In this document: piece after piece, positions 25,393 to 34,348 of the stretch
Layout: the number at the start of each line of letters is the position of its first letter
Numbering within the stretch: position 1 is the stretch's first letter
NCBI GenBank assembly: GCA_002337095.1
Contig: DDFI01000008.1
Location: forward strand, 1-58,160
Direction of reading: 5' to 3'
Source of the DNA: Candidatus Saccharibacteria bacterium UBA1932
GTDB lineage: Bacteria; Patescibacteriota; Saccharimonadia; Saccharimonadales; Saccharimonadaceae
DNA: 58,160 nucleotides
The notes under the pieces: model-generated
What the model saw: the letters and a program-made list of their open reading frames with translations, nothing else
What the model was told of the DNA's origin: nothing
The model's database searches: none
Program-made: the position numbers and the translations under genes

Positions 25393-26184
25393 CTAAATAT
25401 CCTCCGCAAAGTATTTTGACTGGCGTTTGAACACCATTCTACCGACTGCTATGAGTATAAGAATAGTTACAAACGGTAATACAACCATCGGCGAGTGCAC
25501 AGTAGACCATATTGTAGTACTTGAGTCGGTAACCATGAAGTATCGTGCATCCTGAATAATTTGTGTCACTGGATTTATAAAGAAAAACTTTTGGTACTCC
25601 TGTGGGATTGTCATAAGCGGATAAATAATGGGGGTTGCATAAAACCCCGCTTGTAAAAATATCTCCCATATATATGTTATGTCTCTATATTTTACGTACA
25701 ATGCGGATAATATAAATGAGATTCCGAGTGTCAATAGTGCAAGCTCCATGACTATGGGAAATATTATAAGCCATTTAAGCGTTACGGGTACTCCATTCAA
25801 AAGCGCAAATACAAAGACAACTATTAAACTTAAGGCGAGATTGATTAGCGCGGATAATGAACTTGATACCACTACTAAGTAGCGAGGAATATTAATTTTT
25901 CGAATCAAATCTCCCCTGTTAACAATTGACGATGCTCCCTGTACCGTTGATTCGACAAAAAAATTCCAAAACACAATGCCAATAAGTAAATAGACGGGGT
26001 AGTGCGGCACACTTTTACCTAACGGAATAATGTAGGTGAAAACAACATATAGAATAGCAAATAGCATCAGTGGTTTAAGTAAAGACCAAAGATAACCCAA
26101 CACCGATCCTTGATATCGAATCTTGAAATCGGTCCTAACCATCTCACTCAAGATAGCACGATTGCGTGTATGTAGATATCTCAT
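25393..26184 (-). CDS. wzm: Polysaccharide ABC exporter, permease protein
   Basis: A 263-residue ABC-2 type membrane protein with six hydrophobic segments: LFAILYVVFTYIIPLG, YPVYLLIGIVFWNFFV, LINLALSLIVVFVFALL, ELALLTLGISFILSALY, GFYATPIIYPLMTIP and VVLPFVTILILIAVG. The segment DFKIRYQGSVLGYLWSLLKP near the N-terminus is the interfacial signature of O-antigen/teichoic-acid exporters. It forms the membrane channel of the exporter with Wzt. The gene is the first of the minus-strand block and is divergent from the glycosyltransferase at 26238 across a 53-bp AT-rich gap. Confidence 0.93.
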   Translation of the reverse strand: MRYLHTRNRAILSEMVRTDFKIRYQGSVLGYLWSLLKPLMLFAILYVVFTYIIPLGKSVPHYPVYLLIGIVFWNFFVESTVQGASSIVNRGDLIRKINIPRYLVVVSSSLSALINLALSLIVVFVFALLNGVPVTLKWLIIFPIVMELALLTLGISFILSALYVKYRDITYIWEIFLQAGFYATPIIYPLMTIPQEYQKFFFINPVTQIIQDARYFMVTDSSTTIWSTVHSPMVVLPFVTILILIAVGRMVFKRQSKYFAEDI

Positions 26185-26237
26185 TTTCTATTATTATATC
26201 ATCCTCATATCACCTTTGTGTTATATAGTAAGTTATA

Positions 26238-27398
26238 ATGAATCTAGAGATGCATAAACCCCTTATTCTATTAATTAGAAATGCACAGCCGTACGATTTT
26301 GGTGGGGGCGAACGTTTTCCTGTATTTGTTGCAAAGATAGTTGATTATGCATATGAGCCACTTATTATTAGTCGTTCCAATAAACTCTTAGAGTATGCCA
26401 CAGGAGTGGGCATACCAACATTGCGAGGCCTGTGGTGGCAGAAACAATCCTGGAGTGGCGTAAACGTTATACTCTTTCCTATGTATGTGATGTGGCAGCT
26501 CATATTATTTACCTGGTACCTCTATATTTTTGTACGATTACGCCCTCGGGTGGTGCACATTCAGAGCAAAGACGACTTCATAGCGGCTACCTATGCGGCG
26601 CGCCTCGTAGGTGCAACTGTAATATGGACAGATCATGCCGATCTCAAGCATATTTGGCAAAATCTACGGATTTGGTATAAAAATCCAATAGGAAAGTGGG
26701 TATATCTAGCGGCGCAGTATGCACATCACATAACTGTTATCAGTAAAAGTGAATATAATGAAGTCACCAAACACCTGCCCGCCGACTCTAGCTTGCGCAG
26801 TCGAATTATTATTATCAATAACGGATGTGTAGACGTATATGAAAAATACACACACAAATTGCAGGAATCATTTACCTTCTGTTCCACAAATCGCCTAGTA
26901 ACCGATAAAGGCGTTGGGGAAATGATAACAGCATTTAAACAATTCTACTCACGACATCCAAATTCCCAACTACAGCTTATAGGTAATGGCCCCGAAGATG
27001 CACATTTTAAAAAACTTGCAAAGGATTGTCCTGCGATTCATTTTCTTGGCTATCAACAAGACCCACTCAAGTTTGTAGCAAATTCTCATGTATTACTACA
27101 GCCCACGTATCACGAAGGATTTAGCATCTCGATATTAGAAGCCATGATGATGAAAAAGCCGATAATTGCGGCTGCAGTAGGGGGGATCCCCGAAATGATA
27201 GATGACAATACATCAGGGTTACTTATACCCTCAAAAGATAGTGAGGCGCTACTAACCGCTATGGAGCGGCTATATAAAGATAGGGAGATTCGCGAGAAGC
27301 TCGCTACGAATGCCCGCAAGCGTTATCTAGCTGACTTCCAGTTTGATCAAATTGTCAAAGAAAGGTTTATCCCACTCTATGAAAACGCTCGCCATTGA
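26238..27398 (+). CDS. Family 4 glycosyltransferase
   Basis: A 386-residue GT-B glycosyltransferase. The N-terminal part has LILLIRNAQPYDFGGGERFPV and PRVVHIQSKDDFIAATYAAR. The C-terminal part has the donor-binding VTDKGVGEMITAF and the E-x7-E motif in PTYHEGFSISILEAMMMKKP (about residues 288-307). A hydrophobic patch (FPMYVMWQLILFTWYLYIFV) suggests membrane association. A TATAAT at 26234-26239 overlaps the first ATG, so the second Met at 26250 could be the true start of a leaderless message. It begins the plus-strand operon that runs to 32881. Confidence 0.88.
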   Translation: MNLEMHKPLILLIRNAQPYDFGGGERFPVFVAKIVDYAYEPLIISRSNKLLEYATGVGIPTLRGLWWQKQSWSGVNVILFPMYVMWQLILFTWYLYIFVRLRPRVVHIQSKDDFIAATYAARLVGATVIWTDHADLKHIWQNLRIWYKNPIGKWVYLAAQYAHHITVISKSEYNEVTKHLPADSSLRSRIIIINNGCVDVYEKYTHKLQESFTFCSTNRLVTDKGVGEMITAFKQFYSRHPNSQLQLIGNGPEDAHFKKLAKDCPAIHFLGYQQDPLKFVANSHVLLQPTYHEGFSISILEAMMMKKPIIAAAVGGIPEMIDDNTSGLLIPSKDSEALLTAMERLYKDREIREKLATNARKRYLADFQFDQIVKERFIPLYENARH

Positions 27399-28524
27399 AT
27401 CGTCCGTCCTCGAACAGGATCGCCCGACAGGAGTGAATTATTTTACGAATGGGATCGTGGGTGCGCTTGAGCAAGTTGGAATGGGACAGCTAGAGCTGCG
27501 ATATTTTTGGCTCAATTTCCTTGGTCGCAAGCCGATTCGTAATGTGCATATCGAAAAGGCAAATCGCGAGAATCGCACGCAAATGCTGCGGCTTATTCCG
27601 CAGCGCGTCTATGCCAAACTTGTCTACGCAGGCATCGCACCACCTTTGCCTGTGCGAAAATCCGACTGGCAGTTATACCCAAACTTCTACATTTGGCCGA
27701 CATTACGCCACAGCAAAAAAGCCGTCATTATCCACGACATTTGCTTTATGAAATACCCCGAATATGTCGAGGATAAAAACCGTGCGTTCCTCGATCGCGT
27801 CGCCACACACTCAATGAAGCGTGCCGACATGATCATCTCTAACTCACAGTTCACAACCAGCGAGCTCGTGGCGCATGCTGGTGTGCCGCGTGAAAAAATC
27901 GTCACTATCGACATCCCGGTTGACACCGCGAGCTTCCTGCCCGAACTCGACCGTGGCCCACGGCGCCTCGCCGAGCGCTACCACATTACCAAACCCTACA
28001 TCCTCTCACTCGGCACCCTCGAACCACGCAAAAACCTCACCACGCTCGTCGAAGCCTACTGCCGACTGCCCTTAGAAATTCGCAAGCAATATAGCCTTGT
28101 CCTCGCCGGCAAGTGGGGCTGGAAAACAGAGGCCCTGCGCACCCTCATCGAGCAAAAACAGTCCGAAGGCTACGACATTATCACTCCTGGTCATATCGAC
28201 CACGAAGACAAGTGCACATTCTACCGCAATGCGAGTTTCTTTTGCCTCACTACTCACTACGAGGGCTTCGGCATGCCGCTTCTCGAGGCGCTGCACTGCG
28301 GCGTCCCGACCGTCGCCGTCGATATTCCGGTGCTGCGTGAGGTTGGTGGCAAGGCATGCCTTTGGGCCGAAAAGTCGCCCGAGGATGTCAGCGCCAAGCT
28401 TCATCAGCTTATTACTTCGCCAGAGCTACAAACTCACTACCGAATACGTGGCCCCGAGCAATCTTCACAGTTCTCATGGGAAAAAACTGGTCACAAGTTA
28501 TTAGAGGAATTCCTGCGGCGTTAA
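27379..28524 (+). CDS. Family 4 glycosyltransferase
   Basis: A 381-residue GT-B enzyme of the mannosyltransferase-like group. Visible marks: PTGVNYFTNGIVGAL near the N-terminus, KKAVIIHDICFMKYPEYV (the HD motif of this group), LSLGTLEPRKNLTTLVEAY at the start of the donor domain, and THYEGFGMPLLEALHCGVP (E-x7-E) near residue 300. The ATG at 27379 overlaps the previous gene by 20 bp and opens the protein at its first beta strand (KTLAIESSVL). A longer frame exists from 27343. The base composition becomes clearly more GC-rich inside this gene than in the genes before it. Confidence 0.88.
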   Translation: MKTLAIESSVLEQDRPTGVNYFTNGIVGALEQVGMGQLELRYFWLNFLGRKPIRNVHIEKANRENRTQMLRLIPQRVYAKLVYAGIAPPLPVRKSDWQLYPNFYIWPTLRHSKKAVIIHDICFMKYPEYVEDKNRAFLDRVATHSMKRADMIISNSQFTTSELVAHAGVPREKIVTIDIPVDTASFLPELDRGPRRLAERYHITKPYILSLGTLEPRKNLTTLVEAYCRLPLEIRKQYSLVLAGKWGWKTEALRTLIEQKQSEGYDIITPGHIDHEDKCTFYRNASFFCLTTHYEGFGMPLLEALHCGVPTVAVDIPVLREVGGKACLWAEKSPEDVSAKLHQLITSPELQTHYRIRGPEQSSQFSWEKTGHKLLEEFLRR

Positions 28525-29577
28525 ATGAACCTACTCGAATATCAAGCAAAGGCATTACTCTCGGCGCATGGGGTGCCGATTCCTCGTGGCGAGGTACTAG
28601 GTGATATAGCGAAACTCACGTTTCCTCTCGTTGTAAAATCCCAAGTGCCGGTCGGCGGCCGAGGCAAGCTGGGCGGTATCAAAATAGCAAACAATAAGAC
28701 CGAGCTACAAAGTCTTCGAACTGAATTATTCGACCGCGAAATCAAGGGCTTTCGACCCGAGGTACTCTATGCCGAGGAGTTCATCGACATCCACCGCGAG
28801 CTCTATCTAGAGCTCGGCATTAACCGCGCCGACAAAACGATCGAGCTGGTTGCGCACCGTAGTGGTGGCGTGGAGGTAGAAGACAATAATTTTGCCGAAT
28901 TTTATCGCGTCGCTATCCGGCAAGCGAGTGACATCCACCAACATATCGCGTCACTGAGCGAGGCACTTAGTCTTGAAGCGCAGTGTAATGTTGTCGAAGA
29001 ACTCGTGCAAAACATATTCGACTGTTTCGTCACCAACGACGCGACACTGATCGAGATTAATCCCCTGATTCTCACCAAAAGCGGTCAGTTAGTCGCGGGC
29101 GACTGCAAAATGACGCTCGATGATGCAGCTGCCTTTCGCCACCCCGAGTGGGCAAACTATACGCAACCTACCGACCACACCTTCGTCACGCTCAACCCAC
29201 ACGGCACGGTCGCCACGATTGCCAACGGAGCTGGCCTTGCGATGGCGACAGTTGATGCCGTGTATGCGCGTGGCCTCGTACCGGCGAATTTCCTTGATAT
29301 TGGCGGCGGTGCGTCGGTCGACACAATCCTTGCCGCCTTCCACGACATCATGCAGTTTGCAAACATCTCGACTATTGTCATCAATATATTTGGTGGCATC
29401 GTGCGCTGCGATGACGTTGCCCGGGCCATTATTGCCGCTCGCGAGCAGATTCCTGATCTACCCGCCCTCGCTATTCGTCTGAGCGGCACCAACAGTCGTG
29501 AGGCCACCGAGCTACTTGCCGCTCATCATCTACCACTACACGCTAATTTATCCGAGCTCATGGAGGCGCTGGCATGA
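28525..29577 (+). CDS. sucC: Succinyl-CoA synthetase (ADP-forming) beta subunit
   Basis: A 350-residue ATP-grasp subunit. It begins MNLLEYQAKALLSAHGVPIP as the family does and has KSQVPVGGRGKLGGI (nucleotide and Mg binding), EINPLILTKSG, LDIGGGASVD, INIFGGIVRCDDVA (CoA-ester and His-loop contact region) and RLSGTNSREA. It is somewhat shorter than typical SucC (about 390) because of gaps in the N-terminal domain. With SucD it interconverts succinyl-CoA plus ADP/Pi and succinate plus ATP. It starts at the base after the preceding glycosyltransferase stop and overlaps sucD by 4 bp. Its presence in a glycan operon is odd. Confidence 0.93.
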   Translation: MNLLEYQAKALLSAHGVPIPRGEVLGDIAKLTFPLVVKSQVPVGGRGKLGGIKIANNKTELQSLRTELFDREIKGFRPEVLYAEEFIDIHRELYLELGINRADKTIELVAHRSGGVEVEDNNFAEFYRVAIRQASDIHQHIASLSEALSLEAQCNVVEELVQNIFDCFVTNDATLIEINPLILTKSGQLVAGDCKMTLDDAAAFRHPEWANYTQPTDHTFVTLNPHGTVATIANGAGLAMATVDAVYARGLVPANFLDIGGGASVDTILAAFHDIMQFANISTIVINIFGGIVRCDDVARAIIAAREQIPDLPALAIRLSGTNSREATELLAAHHLPLHANLSELMEALA

Positions 29578-30437
29578 AACTAACACCCGAACTTTTTACA
29601 GCACCGAATGTCATCATTCAGGGCATCACTGGTCGCCAAGGGCAATTCCACGCTGCGCGCATGAAGGCCTACGGCACCCACGTCGTTGGCGGCACGTCGC
29701 CATCAAAATCCGGTGAGGCAATCGACGGAATTCCGGTGTTCGCGTCAATCAAGGATATCCAGGCCACCACGCAGGTCGATGCATCGGTGATATTCGTCCC
29801 CAGCGCCCATGCAAAATCTGCCATTATCGAGGCCATCGACGCCGAAGTCTCGCTCATTGTGTGTATTACCGAGCATATTCCGGTTCATGATATGTTGTAT
29901 ATATCACAATATATACAACATAAGCGCAGTGTGCTCATTGGTCCCAACTGCCCGGGAGTGCTTATCCCTGGTACTCACCTGCTCGGCATCGTTCCCGCCG
30001 CGCTCAGTACGCCTGGCGACACGGCTATTGTCAGCCGTAGCGGCACCCTCACCTACGAGGCTATGGATGCGCTGACCCACCGCGGGTTTGGCCAGCACTA
30101 TGTGATTGGCATTGGTGGCGACATAATACACGGGGCTGGGTATACTGATTGTCTAGAGCTATTCGAGCATGATCCTGGTGTAGCCCGCGTCGTCATGATT
30201 GGCGAAATTGGCGGCACCGACGAGATTGCAGCGGCCGACTATATCCGCACGATGAGCAAGCCGGTCTATGCCTATGTGGCTGGGCACCATGCGCCGGCTG
30301 GTGTGCAGATGGGCCACGCTGGTGCAATCCTGGGCACTAATCGGCTCGAATCAGCAGCTATCAAAACATCGCTCCTTGCCGAGGCCGGCGCCACCGTGTC
30401 GGGCAGCCTCGTCGACCTGATTGATAACGTAGTATAA
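29574..30437 (+). CDS. sucD: Succinyl-CoA synthetase (ADP-forming) alpha subunit
   Basis: A 287-residue subunit with CoA-binding Rossmann domain (VIIQGITGRQGQFHAARM, TSPSKSGEAIDGIPVF), CITEHIPVHDM, LIGPNCPGVL, SRSGTLTYE, GIGGDIIHGAGYTDCL and GEIGG. The phosphorylated histidine is present in QMGHAGAILG (about residues 241-250). All catalytic features of a working SucD are visible, and length is normal. It would form the alpha-beta enzyme with the neighbour. Pairs of this kind can also act as other acyl-CoA synthetases, so the acyl group is not certain. Confidence 0.93.
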   Translation: MKLTPELFTAPNVIIQGITGRQGQFHAARMKAYGTHVVGGTSPSKSGEAIDGIPVFASIKDIQATTQVDASVIFVPSAHAKSAIIEAIDAEVSLIVCITEHIPVHDMLYISQYIQHKRSVLIGPNCPGVLIPGTHLLGIVPAALSTPGDTAIVSRSGTLTYEAMDALTHRGFGQHYVIGIGGDIIHGAGYTDCLELFEHDPGVARVVMIGEIGGTDEIAAADYIRTMSKPVYAYVAGHHAPAGVQMGHAGAILGTNRLESAAIKTSLLAEAGATVSGSLVDLIDNVV

Positions 30438-30446
30438 TGAATACAT

Positions 30447-31391
30447 ATGAAAAAAATCTCGATCCTGATACCTGCATATAACGAGCAAGAGGTGCTGCAA
30501 ATGCTGTACGAACGCCTGCACAAGCTGGCTGGCGAACACAGCGAGTATCAGTTTGAGTTTATGTTTGTCAACGACGGTAGCCGTGATCGCACCCTCGAAA
30601 TCCTCAAAACATTCGCCAGCCGAGACCCACGCGTAGCTTACGTCAATTTGTCACGCAATTTTGGCAAAGAGACTGCCATGCTGGCTGGGTTTGATCACGT
30701 GACGGGCGATGCTATGGTGATTATCGATGCCGACCTACAAGATCCACCAGAGCTAATTCCCAAGATGATCGATTACTGGCAGCAGGGCTACGACGACGTC
30801 TACGCTAAGCGCCGTAGTCGCACTGGTGAATCATGGCTCAAGAAAAAATCCAGCCAATGGTATTACAAGCTGCTCCAATCATCGACCCGTATTCCTATCC
30901 AGGTCGACACCGGCGATTTTCGCCTGCTTGACCGCCGTTGTATCGACGCGCTGCGTGAATTCCGCGAGTCAGAGCGCTACACCAAGGGAATGTTTAGTTG
31001 GATTGGATTCAACAAAAAAGAAATCATGTACGACCGCGACCCTCGCGCAGCCGGCGAAACCAAATGGAATTATCTGAAGCTCGTCAATCTAGCCATCGAC
31101 GGCCTGACAAGCTTTACTACGGCGCCACTACGCTTAGCTTCGGTGATGGGATTTGTTATCTCGGTGGCGGCATTTATCTATATTGTCTACCTGTTGGTGC
31201 GTCCGTTCTTTGGCGTCTCGACCGGCGCCGGCTATTCATCGATTATGGCAGTGGTATTATTCCTAGGCGGCGTACAGCTGCTATCGCTTGGCATTATCGG
31301 CGAATACATCGCAAGGATTTTCAACGAGACCAAACACCGCCCGCTGTATTTTGTCGAGGAATATCATGCTGCACACCCTCGCAAAAAATAA
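30447..31391 (+). CDS. GtrB/DPM1-like membrane glycosyltransferase (family 2)
   Basis: A 314-residue polyprenyl-phosphate glycosyltransferase. The catalytic domain shows ISILIPAYNEQEVL, FMFVNDGSRDRTLEIL, NLSRNFGKETAMLAGFDH and the metal-binding DADLQDPPELI (about residues 94-104). Two C-terminal membrane helices (SVMGFVISVAAFIYIVYLLV and IMAVVLFLGGVQLLSLGIIG) are followed by the conserved GEYIARIFNETKHRPLY. It charges undecaprenyl phosphate with one sugar for use outside the membrane. The next gene encodes a GtrA-like flippase, as in O-antigen glucosylation units, so the pair probably decorates the glycan or another surface target. Confidence 0.92.
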   Translation: MKKISILIPAYNEQEVLQMLYERLHKLAGEHSEYQFEFMFVNDGSRDRTLEILKTFASRDPRVAYVNLSRNFGKETAMLAGFDHVTGDAMVIIDADLQDPPELIPKMIDYWQQGYDDVYAKRRSRTGESWLKKKSSQWYYKLLQSSTRIPIQVDTGDFRLLDRRCIDALREFRESERYTKGMFSWIGFNKKEIMYDRDPRAAGETKWNYLKLVNLAIDGLTSFTTAPLRLASVMGFVISVAAFIYIVYLLVRPFFGVSTGAGYSSIMAVVLFLGGVQLLSLGIIGEYIARIFNETKHRPLYFVEEYHAAHPRKK

Positions 31392-31797
31392 CACCCGTGT
31401 TACGCGCTTTGCCAGCGTTGGAGTCATCAACACTGCGCTCGATTTTGGGATACTTTTTTCACTCGTACATCTAGGGGTTGATCGTACGGTTGCAAATGTA
31501 ATTTCTACAACACTAGCATTTCTGTTTAGTTTTGTTGCAAACAAAAAGTACGCATTTCGATCGACCGGCGGCAATCTCAAGCGCGAAATGCTACTTTTTA
31601 CCATCGTCACCCTATTTGGCCTCTGGGTGTTACAAACACTCGTCATCCGTGCCGGCGCACAGCTACTCGGCGAAAGTACACTTATGCTATTCGTGGCTAA
31701 GGTCGTCGCAACGTTAGTATCGACGGTCTGGAACTACGTCCTTTACTCGCGCATGGTATTTAGCGCAGGAGGTAGCGATGGCTCACATCGTTCTTGA
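31366..31797 (+). CDS. GtrA-like membrane protein (putative lipid-linked sugar flippase)
   Basis: A 143-residue protein with four hydrophobic segments: FASVGVINTALDFGILFSLV, NVISTTLAFLFSFVANKKYAF, LLFTIVTLFGLWVLQTLVI and LFVAKVVATLVSTVWNYVLY. The motifs RFASVGVINT, FVANKKYAF and WNYVLYSRMVF are typical of GtrA. The family is thought to move undecaprenyl-linked sugars across the membrane. The ATG at 31366 has GAGG 6 nt upstream and lies inside the end of the gtrB-like gene (26-bp overlap); a longer frame from 31288 has no such signal. Confidence 0.88.
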   Translation: MLHTLAKNNTRVTRFASVGVINTALDFGILFSLVHLGVDRTVANVISTTLAFLFSFVANKKYAFRSTGGNLKREMLLFTIVTLFGLWVLQTLVIRAGAQLLGESTLMLFVAKVVATLVSTVWNYVLYSRMVFSAGGSDGSHRS

Positions 31798-32881
31798 TGT
31801 CCGCATCATCGAAACATCAACCGGCCGCTACATGCAGCGGTTACTCGAAGAGTTAAACGATCAATACAGCACTGATGGTAATATCTACACCGCACTCATG
31901 CCATCGGCGCACGTCGCCAAGTGGCAAGCCCGTTTGCCGCATATTCGCGTAGTCGCGGCGGATGCTAAATGGTATACCGTCGCCGAACAGTGGTCGCTGT
32001 ATCACCAGCTGCGTCGTCTGCGTCCAGATTTGGTGCATTTTACGATGCCACAGCAGCCCTTGCTTTGGACTGGCCCGAGCATCACCACTATCCACGATAT
32101 GACATTAATTCGGTTCAACAACATCGACGAATCCGACATTGCACTCGTCTATTATTTCAAAAAACAGGTATTTAATGTGCTGATGCGCATCGTTATGTGG
32201 CGATCGCGGGCCATTATTACCCCGACGAACTTTGTGCGCGAAGACCTTGGGCGAGTCTACGGAGCAAAGTATCTCGACAAGATCTATGTCACCCACGAGG
32301 CCGGTGAGATTCCCTCTGTCGAGCCACATACGATTACTGAGTTTGAGCACACCGACTACATTTGTACTGTTGGCAACATGTTCCCCTACAAAAACGTCGA
32401 GCGCGTCATCCTGGCATTCGAGCAGCTCGCGGCTCGCTATCCCGACCTTCATCTACTGTGTGTCGGCAAAAAAGATTCCTTCGCACGCACCCTGGAGCAG
32501 CTGGTGTTAGACCGCCATATTCCGCGAGTGCATTTTTTGGGCTTTGTTAGCGATGGCCAAAAACGCTGGCTATTGCAGCAATCACTTGGTTATGTGTCGG
32601 CTTCGCTATCAGAGGGGTTTTGTATTCCTGTGCTCGAAGCGATGGTCGAGGGGTGCCCGGCAATCCTGTCGAATGCCTCGTGTCTACCCGAAACCGGCGG
32701 CGATGCAGCACTGTATTTTGACCCGTACTCCACCGAAGATTGCGCCAGAGCCATCGCCGAAGTAGTCGACGATCCAAATAAGCGCGCGACACTATCTGCC
32801 GCTGGGCTTGCCCACGTGGGCAAGTTCTCGTGGCAAAAAATGGTAAGCGAGACCCATCAGCTATATCTAGAAAACCTGTAA
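31778..32881 (+). CDS. Family 4 glycosyltransferase
   Basis: A 367-residue GT-B enzyme, last gene of the operon. It has a short N-terminal start (IVLDVRIIETSTGRYMQRLL), the HD motif in SITTIHDMTLIRF, donor-domain start CTVGNMFPYKNVERVILAF and the acidic motif in SLSEGFCIPVLEAMVEGCP (about residues 276-294), where Cys-Ile-Pro follows the glycine-phenylalanine as in many mannosyltransferase-type members. Its ATG overlaps the gtrA-like gene by 20 bp. The donor and acceptor are unknown. Confidence 0.88.
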   Translation: MAHIVLDVRIIETSTGRYMQRLLEELNDQYSTDGNIYTALMPSAHVAKWQARLPHIRVVAADAKWYTVAEQWSLYHQLRRLRPDLVHFTMPQQPLLWTGPSITTIHDMTLIRFNNIDESDIALVYYFKKQVFNVLMRIVMWRSRAIITPTNFVREDLGRVYGAKYLDKIYVTHEAGEIPSVEPHTITEFEHTDYICTVGNMFPYKNVERVILAFEQLAARYPDLHLLCVGKKDSFARTLEQLVLDRHIPRVHFLGFVSDGQKRWLLQQSLGYVSASLSEGFCIPVLEAMVEGCPAILSNASCLPETGGDAALYFDPYSTEDCARAIAEVVDDPNKRATLSAAGLAHVGKFSWQKMVSETHQLYLENL

Positions 32882-32920
32882 TTATTGCTAAGCTGGTGAC
32901 AGTGAGCGGCGGCAAAACTG

Positions 32921-33382
32921 CTATGAAGAACGCTGCGCGATGATAAGATGCCGCTCGCGGCCCTCACCCTCAGAGAACGTGTGAATATCTTCGTACTCAC
33001 TGGCGACACGATGTACAACGCGTCGATCGGCAGCACCGAGGTGTGCAATATGCGAATCACCAGTGCGGCGCACTTCCTCGATCCAGCCACGGGCCTTTTC
33101 GGCCACTTGCTCGGCGCGCTGCTGCTTGTAGCCAGCGACATCAACATTCACTCGGTAGAGCGCCGCATCGTGATTGCGCAGTGCCGTCGACACCATATAC
33201 TGCAAGCTGCGCAGGGTCTCGGCATTGCGTCCAATTAGAATACTGTTAAGTTCTGATGCTTCGACATCAAGCTCGATCACATCCTCGTTAGCGCGTGCTG
33301 TCACACTGATATTGGTACCAAAAAACGCGATAATATTCTCTAGAAATGTCCGTGCAAATTCGATTGATTCCTGCTGGTTCAT
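32921..33382 (-). CDS. khpB: KH-R3H RNA-binding protein (KhpB/Jag)
   Basis: A 153-residue RNA-binding protein with a KH-II-like domain (ELNSILIGRNAETLRSLQYM, the glycine-arginine loop at about residues 52-56) and a C-terminal R3H domain (SHIAHLGAADRRVVHRVASE, with R-x3-H at the RVVHRV segment; ends GRERHLIIAQ). The N-terminal Jag domain found in Firmicutes is missing, so it is the short form. It follows yidC with a 4-bp overlap, the standard order of the rpmH-rnpA-yidC-jag block near bacterial origins. The family is linked to cell-wall synthesis and division control through small-RNA or mRNA binding. Confidence 0.9.
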   Translation of the reverse strand: MNQQESIEFARTFLENIIAFFGTNISVTARANEDVIELDVEASELNSILIGRNAETLRSLQYMVSTALRNHDAALYRVNVDVAGYKQQRAEQVAEKARGWIEEVRRTGDSHIAHLGAADRRVVHRVASEYEDIHTFSEGEGRERHLIIAQRSS

Positions 33383-34335
33383 GATCTCTTTCCTTTCTTT
33401 GGTAGGGTACCCTTGGCGACAATCCTTGTGATGTTTCCCTCGCGGGCAGCGCGTTCACGAGCTTTCGTGGTGGCTTTTTTGGCTGGCTTTGCGACGATAG
33501 CCTCAGTGGCAATTTCGTCCATTTCGATCTCGTCCTGATGCAGAATATAGTGCTGCTGTGCCAGCTGCACTAGGTTTGTCACGACATAGTAGAGCGCGAT
33601 CGCCCCAGGCAGGTTGATCATAATAAAGAACATCATGAATGGCATAATCTTGGCCATATTACCAGCGACAGCGGCATTCATATCGGTCGCATCGGCTTGT
33701 TTACCCTCAGCTGCGTCAGCCATGATTTGGCGAATACTGCGCTTTTTACCAGTAGTTGGCATGATCTGTTTGCTGATTATATACTGAGTTATCCCAGCAA
33801 TAACCGCCAAGACACAGAGTGCCACATCAACACCACCCGAGCCAATCGCGGTACGTGTCAGGCTAATAAACCCGAGCATCTGCTGACTAAACTGATCAGG
33901 GTGCTGAATGAGATGCTGGACGCTAGAGAATTTCTCGACCGCATCGTAGGCGTGCGCAGCAATCTGATCGCGGTGCATTGTCATGATCTGGATCACCTGG
34001 TAAAGCGCGATCATAATCGGCAGCTGCACCAGCAACACCCCTATCGAACTAAATGGTTTGACGCCGTATTTTTTGTAAAGCTCCATTTGCTGCATAGCCT
34101 CGAGCTGGCGATTGCCGGCGGCGGCGCGCTTAATGCGTGCCAGTTCGGGCTGGAGCTTGCGCATCAGCGAGGTTTGGTTGAGCTGGCGACGCAGCAGTGG
34201 ATACATCGCAAACTTGACTAGTAATGTAAATACGATGATCGTTAGCCCAAAGTCACCACCAGGAATAACCTGATAGATCGCGAGCAATATATTAAAAATC
34301 GGATCGAGAATAAAAATTTGGAACAATTCGTTCAC
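33379..34335 (-). CDS. yidC: Membrane protein insertase YidC/Oxa1
   Basis: A 318-residue Gram-positive-type insertase. It has the Oxa1 core: GLTIIVFTLLVKFAMYPLLR with the positively charged groove residue in LLRRQLNQTS, then QMELYKKYGVKPFSSIG, LPIMIALYQVIQIM and the last helices IMPFMMFFIMINLPGAIALYYVVTNLVQLAQ. The cytoplasmic tail is basic (KPAKKATTKARERAA), which may contact ribosomes. There is no lipobox or large outer domain. It lies 14 bp downstream of rnpA and overlaps khpB. Confidence 0.94.
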   Translation of the reverse strand: MNELFQIFILDPIFNILLAIYQVIPGGDFGLTIIVFTLLVKFAMYPLLRRQLNQTSLMRKLQPELARIKRAAAGNRQLEAMQQMELYKKYGVKPFSSIGVLLVQLPIMIALYQVIQIMTMHRDQIAAHAYDAVEKFSSVQHLIQHPDQFSQQMLGFISLTRTAIGSGGVDVALCVLAVIAGITQYIISKQIMPTTGKKRSIRQIMADAAEGKQADATDMNAAVAGNMAKIMPFMMFFIMINLPGAIALYYVVTNLVQLAQQHYILHQDEIEMDEIATEAIVAKPAKKATTKARERAAREGNITRIVAKGTLPKKGKRS

Positions 34336-34348
34336 AGTCAGCTCCTTG

